Below, in pieces: positions 13,501-26,200 of a stretch of DNA of 64,000 nucleotides. The notes beneath the pieces are model-generated. The model did no database searches, was not told the origin of the DNA, and saw only the letters and a program-made list of their open reading frames with translations. The position numbers and the translations under genes are program-made. Numbering within the stretch: position 1 is the first letter of the stretch; each line of letters begins with the position of its first letter. The DNA is from Sipunculus nudus (lineage: Eukaryota > Annelida > Sipuncula > Golfingiida > Sipunculidae): NCBI GenBank assembly GCA_026874595.1, contig CM049308.1, positions 95,094,624 to 95,158,623 on the forward strand. Reading direction: 5' to 3'.

Positions 13501-16500
13501 ATTAAAAATCATCTGGCTGGCGTTACTTACTGAGTATACAGAGATATCATTATAAATCATCTGGCTGGCATTACTTACTGAATATACAGAGATATCATTA
13601 TAAATCATCTGGCTGGCATTACTTACTGAGTATACAGAGATACCATTATAAATCATCGGGGTGGCGTTACTTACTGAGTATACAGAGATATCATTATAAA
13701 TCATCGGGGTGGCATTACTTACTGAGTATACAGAGATATCATTATAAATCATCTGGCTGGCGTTACTTACTGAGTATACAGAGATATCATTATAAATCAT
13801 CTGGCTGGCTTTACTTACTGAGTATACAGAGATATCATTATAAATCATCTGGCTGTCATTACTTACTGAGTATACAGAGATATCATTATAAATCATCTGG
13901 CTGGCATTACTTACTGAGTATACAGAGATATCATTATAAATCATCTGGCTGGCATTACTTACTGAGTATACAGAGATATCATTATAAATCATCTGGCTGG
14001 CATTACTTACTGAGTATACAAAGATATCATTATAAATCATCTGGCTGGCATTACTTACTGAGTATACAGAGATATCATTATAAATCATCTGGCTGGCATT
14101 ACTTACTGAGTATACAGAGATATCATTATAAATCATCTGGCTGGCATTACTTACTGAGTATACAGAGATACCATTATAAATCATCTGGCTGGCGTTACTT
14201 ACTGAGTATAAAGAGATATCATTATAAATCATCTGGCTGGCATTACTTACTGAGTATAAAGAGAGATATCATAATAAATCATCTGGCTGGCATTACTAAC
14301 TGAGTATACAGAGATACCATTATAAATCATCTGGCTGGCATTACTTACTGAGTATAAAGAGAGATATCATTATAAATCATCTTGCTGGTGTTTTTTACTA
14401 AATAAACAGAGATATCATTATAAATCATCTGGCTGGCGTTACTAACTGAGTATACAGAGATATCATTATAAATCATCTGGCTGGTGTTTTTTACTAAATA
14501 AACAGAGATACCATTATAAATCATCTGGCTGGCATTACTTACTGAGTATAAAGAGAGATATCATAATAAATCATCTGGCTGGCATTACTAACTGAGTATA
14601 CAGAGATACCATTATAAATCATCTGGCTGGCATTACTTACTGAGTATAAAGAGAGATATCATTATAAATCATCTTGCTGACATTACTTACTGAGTATACA
14701 GAGATACCATTATAAATCATCGGGGTGGCGTTACTTACTGAGTACACAGAGACATCATTATAAATCATCTGGCTGGCATTACTTACTTAGTATACAGAGA
14801 TATCATTATAAATCATCTGGCTGGCATTACTTACTGAGTATACAGAGATATCATTATAAATCATCTGGCTGGCATTACTTACTTAGTATACAGAGATATC
14901 ATTATAAATCATCTGGCTGGTGTTACTTACTTAGTATACAGAGATATCATTATAAATCATCTGGCTGGCATTACTTACTTAGTATACAGAGATATCATTA
15001 TAAATCATCTGGCTGGCATTACTTACTGAGTATACAGAGATATCATTATAAATCATCTGGCTGGCATTACTTACTTAGTATACAGAGATATCATTATAAA
15101 TCATCTGGCTGGCGTTACTTACTGAGTATACAGAGATATCATTATAAATCATCTGGCTGGCATTACTTACTTAGTATACAGAGATATCATTATAAATCAT
15201 CTGGCTGGCATTACTTACTTAGTATACAGAGATATCATTATAAATCATCTGGCTGGTGTTACTTACTGAGCATACAGAGAGAAATCATTATAAATCATCT
15301 GGCTGGTGTTTTTTACTAAATAAACAGAGATATCATTATAAATCATCTGGCTGGCATTACTTACTGAGTATACAGAGATATCATTATAAATCATCTGGCT
15401 GGTGTTACTTACTGAGTATACAGAGATATCATTATAAATAATCTGGCTGGTGTTACTTACTGAGCATACAGAGAGAAATCATTATAAATCATCTGGCTGG
15501 TGTTTTTTACTAAATAAACAGAGATATCATTATAAATCATCTGGCTGGCATTACTTACTGAGTATACAGAGATACCATTATAAATCATCGGGGTGGCAGT
15601 ACACAGAGATATCATTATAAATCATCTGGCTGGCATTACTTACTGAGTATACAGAGATATCATTATAAATCCTCTGGCTGGCGTTACTTACTGAGTATAC
15701 AGAGATATCATTATAAATCATCTGGCTGGCGTTACTTACTGAGTATACAGAGATATCATTATAAATCATCTGGCTGGCGTTACTTACTGAGTATACAGAG
15801 ATATCATTATAAATCATCTGGCTGGCATTACTTACTGAGTATACAGAGATATCATTATAAATCATCTGGCTGGCGTTACTTACTGAGTATACAGAGATAT
15901 CATTATAAATCATCTGGCTGGCGTTACTTACTGAGTATACAGAGATATCATTATAAATCATCTGGCTGGTGTTACTTACTGAGTATACAGAGATATCATT
16001 ATAAATCATCTGGCTGGTGTTACTTACTGAGTATACAGAGATATCATTATAAATCATCTGGCTGGCATTACTTACTGAGTATACAGAGATATCATTATAA
16101 ATCATCTGGCTGGCATTACTTACTGAGTATACAGAGATATCATTATAAATCATCTGGCTGGTGTTACTTACTGAGTATACAGAGATATCATTATAAATCA
16201 TCTGGCTGGCATTACTTACTGAGTATACAGAGATATCATTATAAATCATCTGGCTGGCTTTACTTACTGAGTATACAGAGATATCATTATAAATCATCTG
16301 GCTGGCGTTACTTACTGAGTATACAGAGATATCATTATAAATCATCAGGGTGGCGTTACTTACTGAGTATACAGAGATATCATTATAAATCATCTGGCTG
16401 GCGTTACTTACTGAGCATATAGAGAGAAATCATTATAAATCATCTGGCTGGTGTTTTTTACTAAATAAACAGAGATATCATTAAAAATCATCTGGCTGGC

Positions 16501-19500
16501 ATTACTTACTGAGTATACAGAGATATCATTATAAATCATCTGGCTGGCATTACTTACTGAGTATACAGAGATATCATTATAAATCATCTGGCTGGTGTTA
16601 CTTACTGAGTATACAGAGATATCATTATAAATCATCTGGCTGGTGTTACTTACTGAGCATACAGAGAGAAATCATTATAAATCATCTGGCTGGTGTTTTT
16701 TACTAAATAAACAGAGATATCATTATAAATCATCTGGCTGGCATTACTTACTGAGTATACAGAGATACCATTATAAATCATTGGGGTGGCGTTACTTACT
16801 GAGTACACAGAGATATCATTATAAATCATCTGGCTGGCATTACTTACTGAGTATACAGAGATATCATTATAAATAATCTGGCTGGCGTTACTTACTGAGT
16901 ATACAGAGATATCATTATAAATCATCTGGCTGGTGTTTTTTACTAAATAAACTGAGATATCATTATAAATCATCTGGCTGGCATTACTTACTGAGTATAC
17001 AGAGATACCATTATAAATCATCAGGGTGGCGTTACTTACTGAGTATACAGAGATACCATTATAAATCATCTGGCTGGCGTTACTTACTGAGCATACAGAG
17101 AGAAATCATTATAAATCATCTGGCTGGTGTTTTTTACTAAATAAACAAAGATATCATTAAAAATCATCTGGCTGGCATTACTTACTGAGTATACAGAGAT
17201 ATCATTATAAATCATCTGGCTGGCATTACTTACTGAGCATACAGAGAGAAATCATTATAAATCATCTGGCTGGTGTTTTTTACTAAATAAACAGAGATAT
17301 CATTAAAAATCATCTGGCTGGCATTACTTACTGAGTATACAGAGATATCATTATAAATCATCTGGTTGGCGTTACTTACTGAGCATACAGAGAGAAATCA
17401 TTATAAATCATCTGGCTGGTGTTTTTTACTAAATAAACAGAGATATCATTAAAAATCATCTGGCTGGCGTTACTTACTGAGTATACAGAGATATCATTAT
17501 AAATCATCTGGCTGGCGTTACTTACTGAGCATACAGAGAGAAATCATTATAAATCATCTGGCTGGTGTTTTTTACTAAATAAACAGAGATATCATTAAAA
17601 ATCATCTGGCTGGCATTACTTACTGAGTATACAGAGATATCATTATAAATCATCTGGCTGGCATTACTTACTGAGTATACAGAGATATCATTATAAATCA
17701 TCTGGCTGGCGTTACTTACTGAGTATACAGAGATATCATTATAAATCATCTGGCTGGTGTTACTGAGTATACAGAGATATCATTATAAATAATCTGGCTG
17801 GCATTACTTACTGAGTATACAGAGATATCATTATAAATCATCTGGCTGGTGTTACTTACTGAGTATACAGAGATATCATTATAAATCATCTGGCTGGCAT
17901 TACTTACTGAGTATACAGAGATATCATTATAAATCATCTGGCTGGCAATACTTACTGAGTATACAGAGATATCATTATAAATCATCTGGCTGGTGTTACT
18001 TACTGAGTATACAGAGATATCATTATAAATCATCTGGCTGGTGTTACTTACTGAGTATACAGAGATATCATTATAAATCATATGGCTGGCATTACTTACT
18101 GAGTATACAGAGATATCATTATAAATCATCTGGCTGGTGTTACTTACTGAGTATACAGAGATATCATTATAAATCATCTGGCTGGTGTTACTTACTGAGT
18201 ATACAGAGATATCATTATAAATCATCTGGCTGGCATTACTAACTGAGTATACAGAGATATCATTATAAATCATCTGGCTGGTGTTACTTACTGAGTATAC
18301 AGAGATATCATTATAAATCATCTGGCTGGTGTTACTTACTGAGTATACAGAGATATCATTATAAATCATTGGCTGGCATTACTTACTGAGTATACAGAGA
18401 TATCATTATAAATCATCTGGCTGGCGTTACTTGCTGAGTATACAGAGATATCATTATAAATCATCTGGCTGGTGTTACTTACTGAGTATACAGAGATATC
18501 ATTATAAATCATCTGGCTGGTGTTACTTACTGAGTATACAGAGATACCATTATAAATCATCTGGCTGGCATTACTTACTGAGCATACAGAGAGAAATCAT
18601 TATAAATCATCTGGCTGGTGTTTTTTTACTAAATAAACAGAGATATCATTATAAATCATCTGGCTGGCATTACTTACTGAGTACAAGAAGTTGTAAAAGT
18701 CATCCTCTTCTTCCTCTTCTCCATGATAAGTAAAATATTCATAATGGGCCCTGAACTCTGCATAAAGAATACAACACAAATCATTATGTACTCATAAAAG
18801 GATAATTGTGTAAAAAGTTAGAAAACACAGATCATCTGTCCATCACGTCCAGGTATGTATAGATAAAATGAATTATTAAGGATTTTTAATGTAAAGAAAC
18901 AACACCTCATTAGTACTCATAATTCGGCTATTATGTTATATCCAGTACAAAGAATATAAGTATACAGTATAAAAAATACAGTACAAGAAATAATAAATTT
19001 ATTAAATTATAAATAAATTGCTAATTATATCTGAATATGAATGCTTGTTAGATAAAAGTAAAATTTGGAAGAAAACAAATTATTTAACTAAACATAAACT
19101 TACGTCTTTGGAAGTAGAAATCACTGAGGACATGGAAAAACAGATCATCCTGGAACACAGAAACAGGATTTTATTGTCATCAAATATTGTCATGTTCAGC
19201 TTAAAAAATAGCCTTGCTGAATCATCAACTAATAATAGTAGCAGTGACAATTGCTGCTTTCTCTGTCATGCCCCAAACTGATAGTGATTATTTATTTTTA
19301 AGAAAGTATAATAATTAATATAAAATTAAATTTTAATGACAAACACTAAAGCACAGACCAGCAAATTGGCTAACTAAGTTGGAATATATCAACATCATAT
19401 TGATTGTTAGATATTACAGGCTCATACAGGACTCTCAGTCTGAGGAAAATCCTGAAGTAATGATAAATGTTTATAAGAAACATCAAACAGGCACTTACAA

Positions 19501-21580
19501 AGAAATCATAGGAGGGATAATATACATCTTCGTCTTCATCATCATCTTCATCTGAAATCAACATGAGATTGACATGACATCAATATGAAACCTACATGGA
19601 ATCAACATGAAATCAACATGAAAAATCAGCATGAATGCTGCATGAAATCAACACAGAACCTACATGTAGCATTTAATATAATCAGGAGAACCTACATGTA
19701 GCATTTAATATAATCAGGAGAACCTACATGTAGCATTTAATATAATCAGGAGAACCTAAATGTAGCATTTAATATAATCAGGAGAACCTACATGTAGCAT
19801 TTAATATAATCAGGAGAACCTACATGTAGCATTTAATATAATCAGGAGAACCTACATGTAGCATTTAATATAATCAGGAGAACCTACATGTAGCATTTAA
19901 TATAATCAGGAGAACCTACATGTAGCATTTAATATAATCAGGAAGTGATAAAGAATAAAAGCAGTATGTCACCCAGGTAGAACATGCAGAGTTTTATAAA
20001 TCACACACTTGATAAATAACGGAAGCAGTTCACTGCTGCATGTACAATATTACTGGTACTAGCAATAAAATTTAAGATTGAGGATATTAATGCTTTATGT
20101 CTGGTAGTTTATATGTAACAGTACTTTCATTAATTGTCCAACAGAAGGTTTTACTACCTTTGGTGAGGTATCTGTAAGCTTCTCCTAACTCCTGGAACTT
20201 GGCTGTGGCTTTCTCATCTCCATGATTCTGAAAGTATTAGTACCCAAAAGTAAACCTGTTCTTCCATCAAAGATCACTCAGGTTTGAAGTATGATTGGCA
20301 ATCTTATTTTAAATATTTAAAATATATACTGATTTCACATAGTGACTAGCTATCTGCTTCAAGTAATGTATTGGTTCCATAAAAAAAAATTTTTAAAAAT
20401 TTATTTTTATTATATTTTTAGAATCTTAGAAAAACCAAATACTTTACAATCTTAATCGTTTCGGAAAATGAATCAATTCAGAAACAGTATTATCTGAAAT
20501 AAATTATTTTTTTTTTACTTAAACAATTTGAAAGCGCAAAATTTCAATAGTTGGATTGAAAATATATGATTTTCACTAGCTGTCACATTAGTGTGGGGGC
20601 ATATGTCACCGAGTAATTTTTCCAGGTAAAAGTGGACACCCTACATTTTTGTGATCCTTAGACCTTAAACTTTACAAAAAAATATGGTGCCAATTTTTCT
20701 AAAGTGGTTTTGTCATTTTTTCAGGTCAAATTTGATTTTAAAAAATGAGGACCATTATATATAAATATTTCATACAGAGAGATATTTAGCAACAAAACAC
20801 CTCAAAATGGTTAGTTAGATATATTACATCACAATAACTTAGACTTGACACTCAAATACTGCGTTAAGACGTTTTTTACAATATTAGAGAGCACCTGTAG
20901 AGCGCAAACCTCCGACAACACATGGATCCGCATCAAGATCCATCAGACTAATCATGAAAATTAATCAGCTGTTGTTTGCCCACCAGTATATTGTTCTTCA
21001 AAATTTCATTGATGGATTCATTAAAAAAATTCATATAGAGACAACAAGGTATCCTTGGGTAGTTTGTGCAATGTACATATGGCGGACCACTTGCTGGTTT
21101 CAGGCAACCTGTATCGTATACAGTATGGCTCCAGTTTCCTTGGTTTTTACCAGTGACTAAATATTTGCTTCATTTATACATAACATATGAAAATGGCCCT
21201 GTTATTCTTCCATTTGATATGATTTTGTTATTTCGTCATCCTATTGTTCGATTATTACATCACCAACTTCACTATCCGCTCGCTGATAGTGAAGGTATAG
21301 AAACTAGTCTCTTACGGTTAGTTCATCGAAAGTATATTTAAAGGTTCCTAAGGAATTATAGGGAGTATTTTTATGTTTTGGTCATAATCCAAGAAATAAT
21401 TTGTAAAATTTTAAGGCAGATGACTTAATTTTTTTTACATATTTTGTGAAGAATAAACAACAGAAAAAGGACAACTCTGACTGGATTTAGTGCCAGATCC
21501 TCACGAACCCAACCCAAAGTTTTAGGAAATTCTACCTAGTTCACCCTTCACAGTGAAATGGAGTACATATTAAGGAGCAA

Positions 21581-21622
<42 letters not shown>

Positions 21623-23118
21623 TTTGTTCATATAACCTCAGCTCCGTGCGGGCAATAGCATATCATTTGGGAGCAATTAATTATTCCTTCTGTAGAGTAG
21701 CTATTTTCATCAGTTATTTACAGACATTTATTTACAGACATTTACAGTAGAAGGAGACATGTAAAGGACAGATAATCAACATTGAATGAAATGCATGTTT
21801 TGCTGCAGAATTCATTAAGGAGAGTGTTTTGAAAAACAAAACAAAGGGACCTTAAAAATTTAGAATTTTAGAAAAGTCCTGTTGAAGGAAACAAACTTGA
21901 AGTAAATATCAAATCATAACAAAAAAAGTGTCATCATTAGTCATAATGTTATCGAACGTGTTTACAGTTGTTCTTCTATCCCATCTTTAACCCCCCCCCC
22001 CCCCGATGGTATATATTTTAATCTAATTTGTTTGGTGGGCCAATTTCTTTTATACATTTATGGGAATATGAAACCGAGGCATTCAGCTTATACCAGTACA
22101 ATAACAAAAACGGACAAATCTTAACAGAAACTATGGTAAAGCCAATGGTAAAGTTTAAATATAACAATGGTAAAGTTAAATGCTGGTTATTGTTGAATTC
22201 TTGTCGCTTTTTCATTATCCTTAAATGACCTGTGATGGCACAGTGGCTACATAGGCTGTTCCATCCGTCGGAGCAAGATCACTGGTACAACATTCATTTT
22301 TTAATGAAAATAGTAATCTGTAGACAATGAGAAGCACCCAGCTTGTACTATCTATATATAATGCGAATTATGAAATAAAGAATGAGGAAAAGTCTGTTCT
22401 TATATTTTATAAAATCAGACTGGTTATGTCATTAAATGCAGGGTATGTCGGATGCAACAGCGGAATGTACATCTTTGATTGGAGCCCATGTTTTTTTTTA
22501 TCATTTTATACCAAATAACTCCAGACAAAAATTAAAGCATTTTATACCTGCTTAACTAATGCTCGTTTTCCATTAAATCGTGACCAAGAACAATTTTGAT
22601 TTATTGCACAAGCTAACAAAATGACATGTGCCTTATACAATACACAAATGCCTTGAATGTAATTAAAGGTTTTTGCATTTCTTTTTGGTTATTGTAATTT
22701 TAATAAAGGCCATAAAAACAATAACAAAATTGTTTGGGTTATAATATGGGGACAGGTATAGAGAAAGTAAACATTAAGGTTGTTTTACCAGCACATACAA
22801 ATTCCCTTTTAAGTACATTGAACTTTTCTGAAACGGAACATGTTCAAGTAATTTTCAAGGAACCAAGTCTCAAAGAATCTGAGCTTAGTTCGTGTTTCTT
22901 ACTGCTGGTCCAACTTACTGCTTAATGATGTCACCTAAATAATAAACTGTTAAAAAGTAGAAATAATTAAATCATTATTTGTACGTTCATTTGGCAAATG
23001 TTAAAATTAAATATTAAAACCTGTCTTGTAAAACAATATTTTATTTAAAATGATTTTGCAAGAAAAAACCATTGGATAGGAATGCATCACATCTCTCTCT
23101 CTTTCTGTCTCTCTCCTC

Positions 23119-23190
<72 letters not shown>

Positions 23191-23233
23191 TATATTATAT
23201 ATATATATATGTATATATGTATATATATATATG

Positions 23234-23268
<35 letters not shown>

Positions 23269-26200
23269 AATTATACAAATAGACGGATCAAATTTTGTCA
23301 GACATTTTTACTTCTACGTAGTTTCGTGCAACGTGCTGCACTCATCACTGTCTGATTGATTATATAGCTCTGGTGTCATACTATTGATCACTCTAGCAGT
23401 TGCTAATTGCAGTAAACCATTAGATTAATATATATATATATACATATATATATATATTTACTAAGTATAATGATTAGTGGTATAGCCGTGTTAGTCTGTA
23501 GTGGAAGTGTAGGCTTTTTATTAGTCTTTCAGATAGACTAATATCAATAAACATGTTACTATCTAAAAGGCGTCTCTCTTAATCTCTCTCTCTACACACA
23601 CACATATGTGTGTGTGTCTGTCATTCATTTTTACCTCAATGTATAGGAATTAACGGGTGGGAGCTACCTTATGGGATAGCTTAAATGACTAGAGATTACC
23701 ATTGCTTCATTAGTTTGGCAAAACCATCCCTGTACACGGACTTACAATTTCCAATTCACCTGTTTCATTCATTGTTAAGGTTCTGTGTGTGAGTAAACAC
23801 AGTCCACGTGTGTCTGTGTACCATAAAAAGACCATAACTAGAGGTCGTCTGTTCTTGCGCGTGCACAACTCCGAAACAAGGAGAAATGATATGGAAGATA
23901 AAAAAAAGATACACTATTGGGATGCTTGAGAAAATCTTGATTTGTAAAGTAGCGCGGTTTGGTTGCCAGGTGCTATGCGCGCTATGATTTCATTTGTACC
24001 ACTGATCTCGCAAACCTAACATCACTTGTGTACAGGAGTACTCAAATGGTTTACAATGAAATATTAGCAGATACCATAATACTTTAAGGAGAAAAAAAAA
24101 CAAGCTATGTGTATTAAGCATTTAACACTATATGTGTTTATCGAATATACTTGGTATGTGAATAGGTACATTTAATATAACCAAAAAATAATTTTAGACA
24201 AACCCAAACTAGTCCGAGAACTAAGTTTATGTGTTTAGTATGTAAATACATTCCAAAAAGAACCTTTCCTATCCTCTTGTCCCAGCTTACTTTGTTTATG
24301 TTTCAGTCAAAGTTTATTAATTTAACATTTTAAATACTATTTTAATACAAGCTGAAAGACATGTCAAAACTGAATAAAAAAATTGGCATACCTACTTTTG
24401 ACTGTTTTACGTACATGTGTATTTGTCATGAAAATTTATATTTTTCATGAAATTTTCTAAGTTAAGGAGCCGTAAAATGGTCAAAAGTAGGTCAAACGGG
24501 ACAAAACATGAACTCAATCTGTAACTGGTGATTATCTGCCCACACACCAAAAATGAGACCAATATCTGCAGGTATTGCAAAAAAAAGTCAGTACATGTGT
24601 ATTTGTCATGAAAATTTATATTTTCATGAAATTTTCTATGTTCAGGAGCCGTAAAACAGTCAAAAGTAGGTCAACTGGGACAAAACGCGAACTCGATCTG
24701 TAACTGGTCATTATCTGCCCACACACCAAAAATCAGGCCAATATCTGCAGGCATTGCGAAAAAAAGTCCGTACATGTGTATTTGTCATGAAAATTTATAT
24801 TTTTCATGAAATTTTCTAAGTTAAGGAGCCGTAAAATGGTCAAAAGTAGGTCAAATGGGACAAAACGTGAACTCGATCTGTAAGTGGTCATTATCTGCCC
24901 ACACACCAAAAATCAGGCCAATATCTGCAGGCATTGCAAAAAAAATCCCTTTCATGTGTATTTGTCATGAAATTTATATTTTTCATGAAATTTTCTAAGT
25001 TAAGGAGCCGTAAAACGGTCAAAAGAAGGTCAACTGGGACAAAACGCAAACTCGATCTGTAACTGGTCATTATCTGCCTACACACCATAAATCAGGCCAA
25101 TATCTGCAGGCATTGCAAAAAAAAGTCAGTACATGTGTATTTGTCATGAAAATTTATATTTTCATGAAATTTTCTATGTTCAGGAGCCGTAAAACAGTCA
25201 AAAGTAGGTCAACTGGGACGAAACGCGAACTCGTCTGTAACTGGTCATTATCTGCCCACACACAAAAAATCAGGCCAATATCTGCAGGCATTGCGAAAAA
25301 AAGTCCGTACATGTGTATTTGTCATGAAAATTTATATTTTTCATGAAATTTTCTAAGTTAAGGAGCCATAAAACGGTCAAAAGTAGGTCAAACGGGACAA
25401 AACGCGAACTCGATCTGTAAGTGGTCATTATCTGCCCACACACCAAAAATCAGGCCAATATCTGCAGGCATTGCAAAAAAAAGTCCGTACAACTGTTTTA
25501 TTTTGGAAGGACGGAAGGACGGACATGGGTAACACTATATGCCTCGGCCACTTTGTGGCGGGGGCATAAAAAACTGAAACTATAATTTAAAATATTAGAA
25601 CTGTTGCAAAAGTTCCAATCATTATATATCCAGAGTGTAGCTCATATTGGGTCATATTATGCATACACATTATTTTATTATTTTTAAATCATAAATGTTT
25701 AAACTGAATTTAAAAGAAAATAATGCCACAACATGGCATCTACAAGAATATTCCTTGAATCACTATTAAAAAGTTTTGCACATTGGTGTTTTCAGTACAT
25801 GCTTAATTTTATTCACCAAAATAAAATAAAAGATTCAGTAAATTTGATAAAATAAAACATCTTTTCAAATAAAGTATACACACTGTTGGTTGAATGAGGG
25901 ACAAACAATTAAATTGTGCTAATTACTATCCCAGTTTTAATTTATTACTGGAATTAATAGTCAATTTCACACCTGGTGAAGTTTTTACTCTTCTGAAGTA
26001 AGGAATTACTTATCTAATGAACATCCACACTTTCATAGCAATACACCACTTTGTGGACACAATTAAATGTTCACTTTAATCATTGTAACCCTGGTGGTAC
26101 AATACAAAATCTAAAATGTAGCATAGCCTAGAATAAGAATGAATCAAATACAGAAAATAATAACATTCATCTAGTTTATGCACCATCTGGAGGGGGGAGT

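Larger units (their letters stand above)
20228..24400 (-). other. J-protein intron 2, first part
   Basis: AT-rich sequence with microsatellites ((AAT)n at about 21580-21620, poly-C at about 21990-22004, a compound run at 23090-23270) and a short dispersed repeat at 23266-23355. Open frames here are short and show no domain. 20580-20760 begins with a GGGGGCATATG motif resembling the end of the element at 24.4-25.6 kb, but I cannot delimit it. Confidence 0.6.

Noticed and set aside
4983-18560. Many long open frames (up to 346 codons) on both strands, e.g. SVYSVSNASQMIYNDI repeats
   Set aside because: They are translations of a 48-bp tandem unit (16 codons), open in several frames because the unit lacks stops, and they lie inside an intron of the J-protein gene.
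4670-18677. CRISPR array
   Set aside because: There are no unique spacers: units are contiguous near-identical copies in a eukaryotic intron, and no cas genes are present.
23072-23359. Leucine/serine/isoleucine-rich open frames
   Set aside because: Translation of (CT)n and (TA)n microsatellites.
24891-25346. Small open frames on both strands
   Set aside because: They lie in the 180-bp tandem core of a non-coding element and recur only because the unit repeats.
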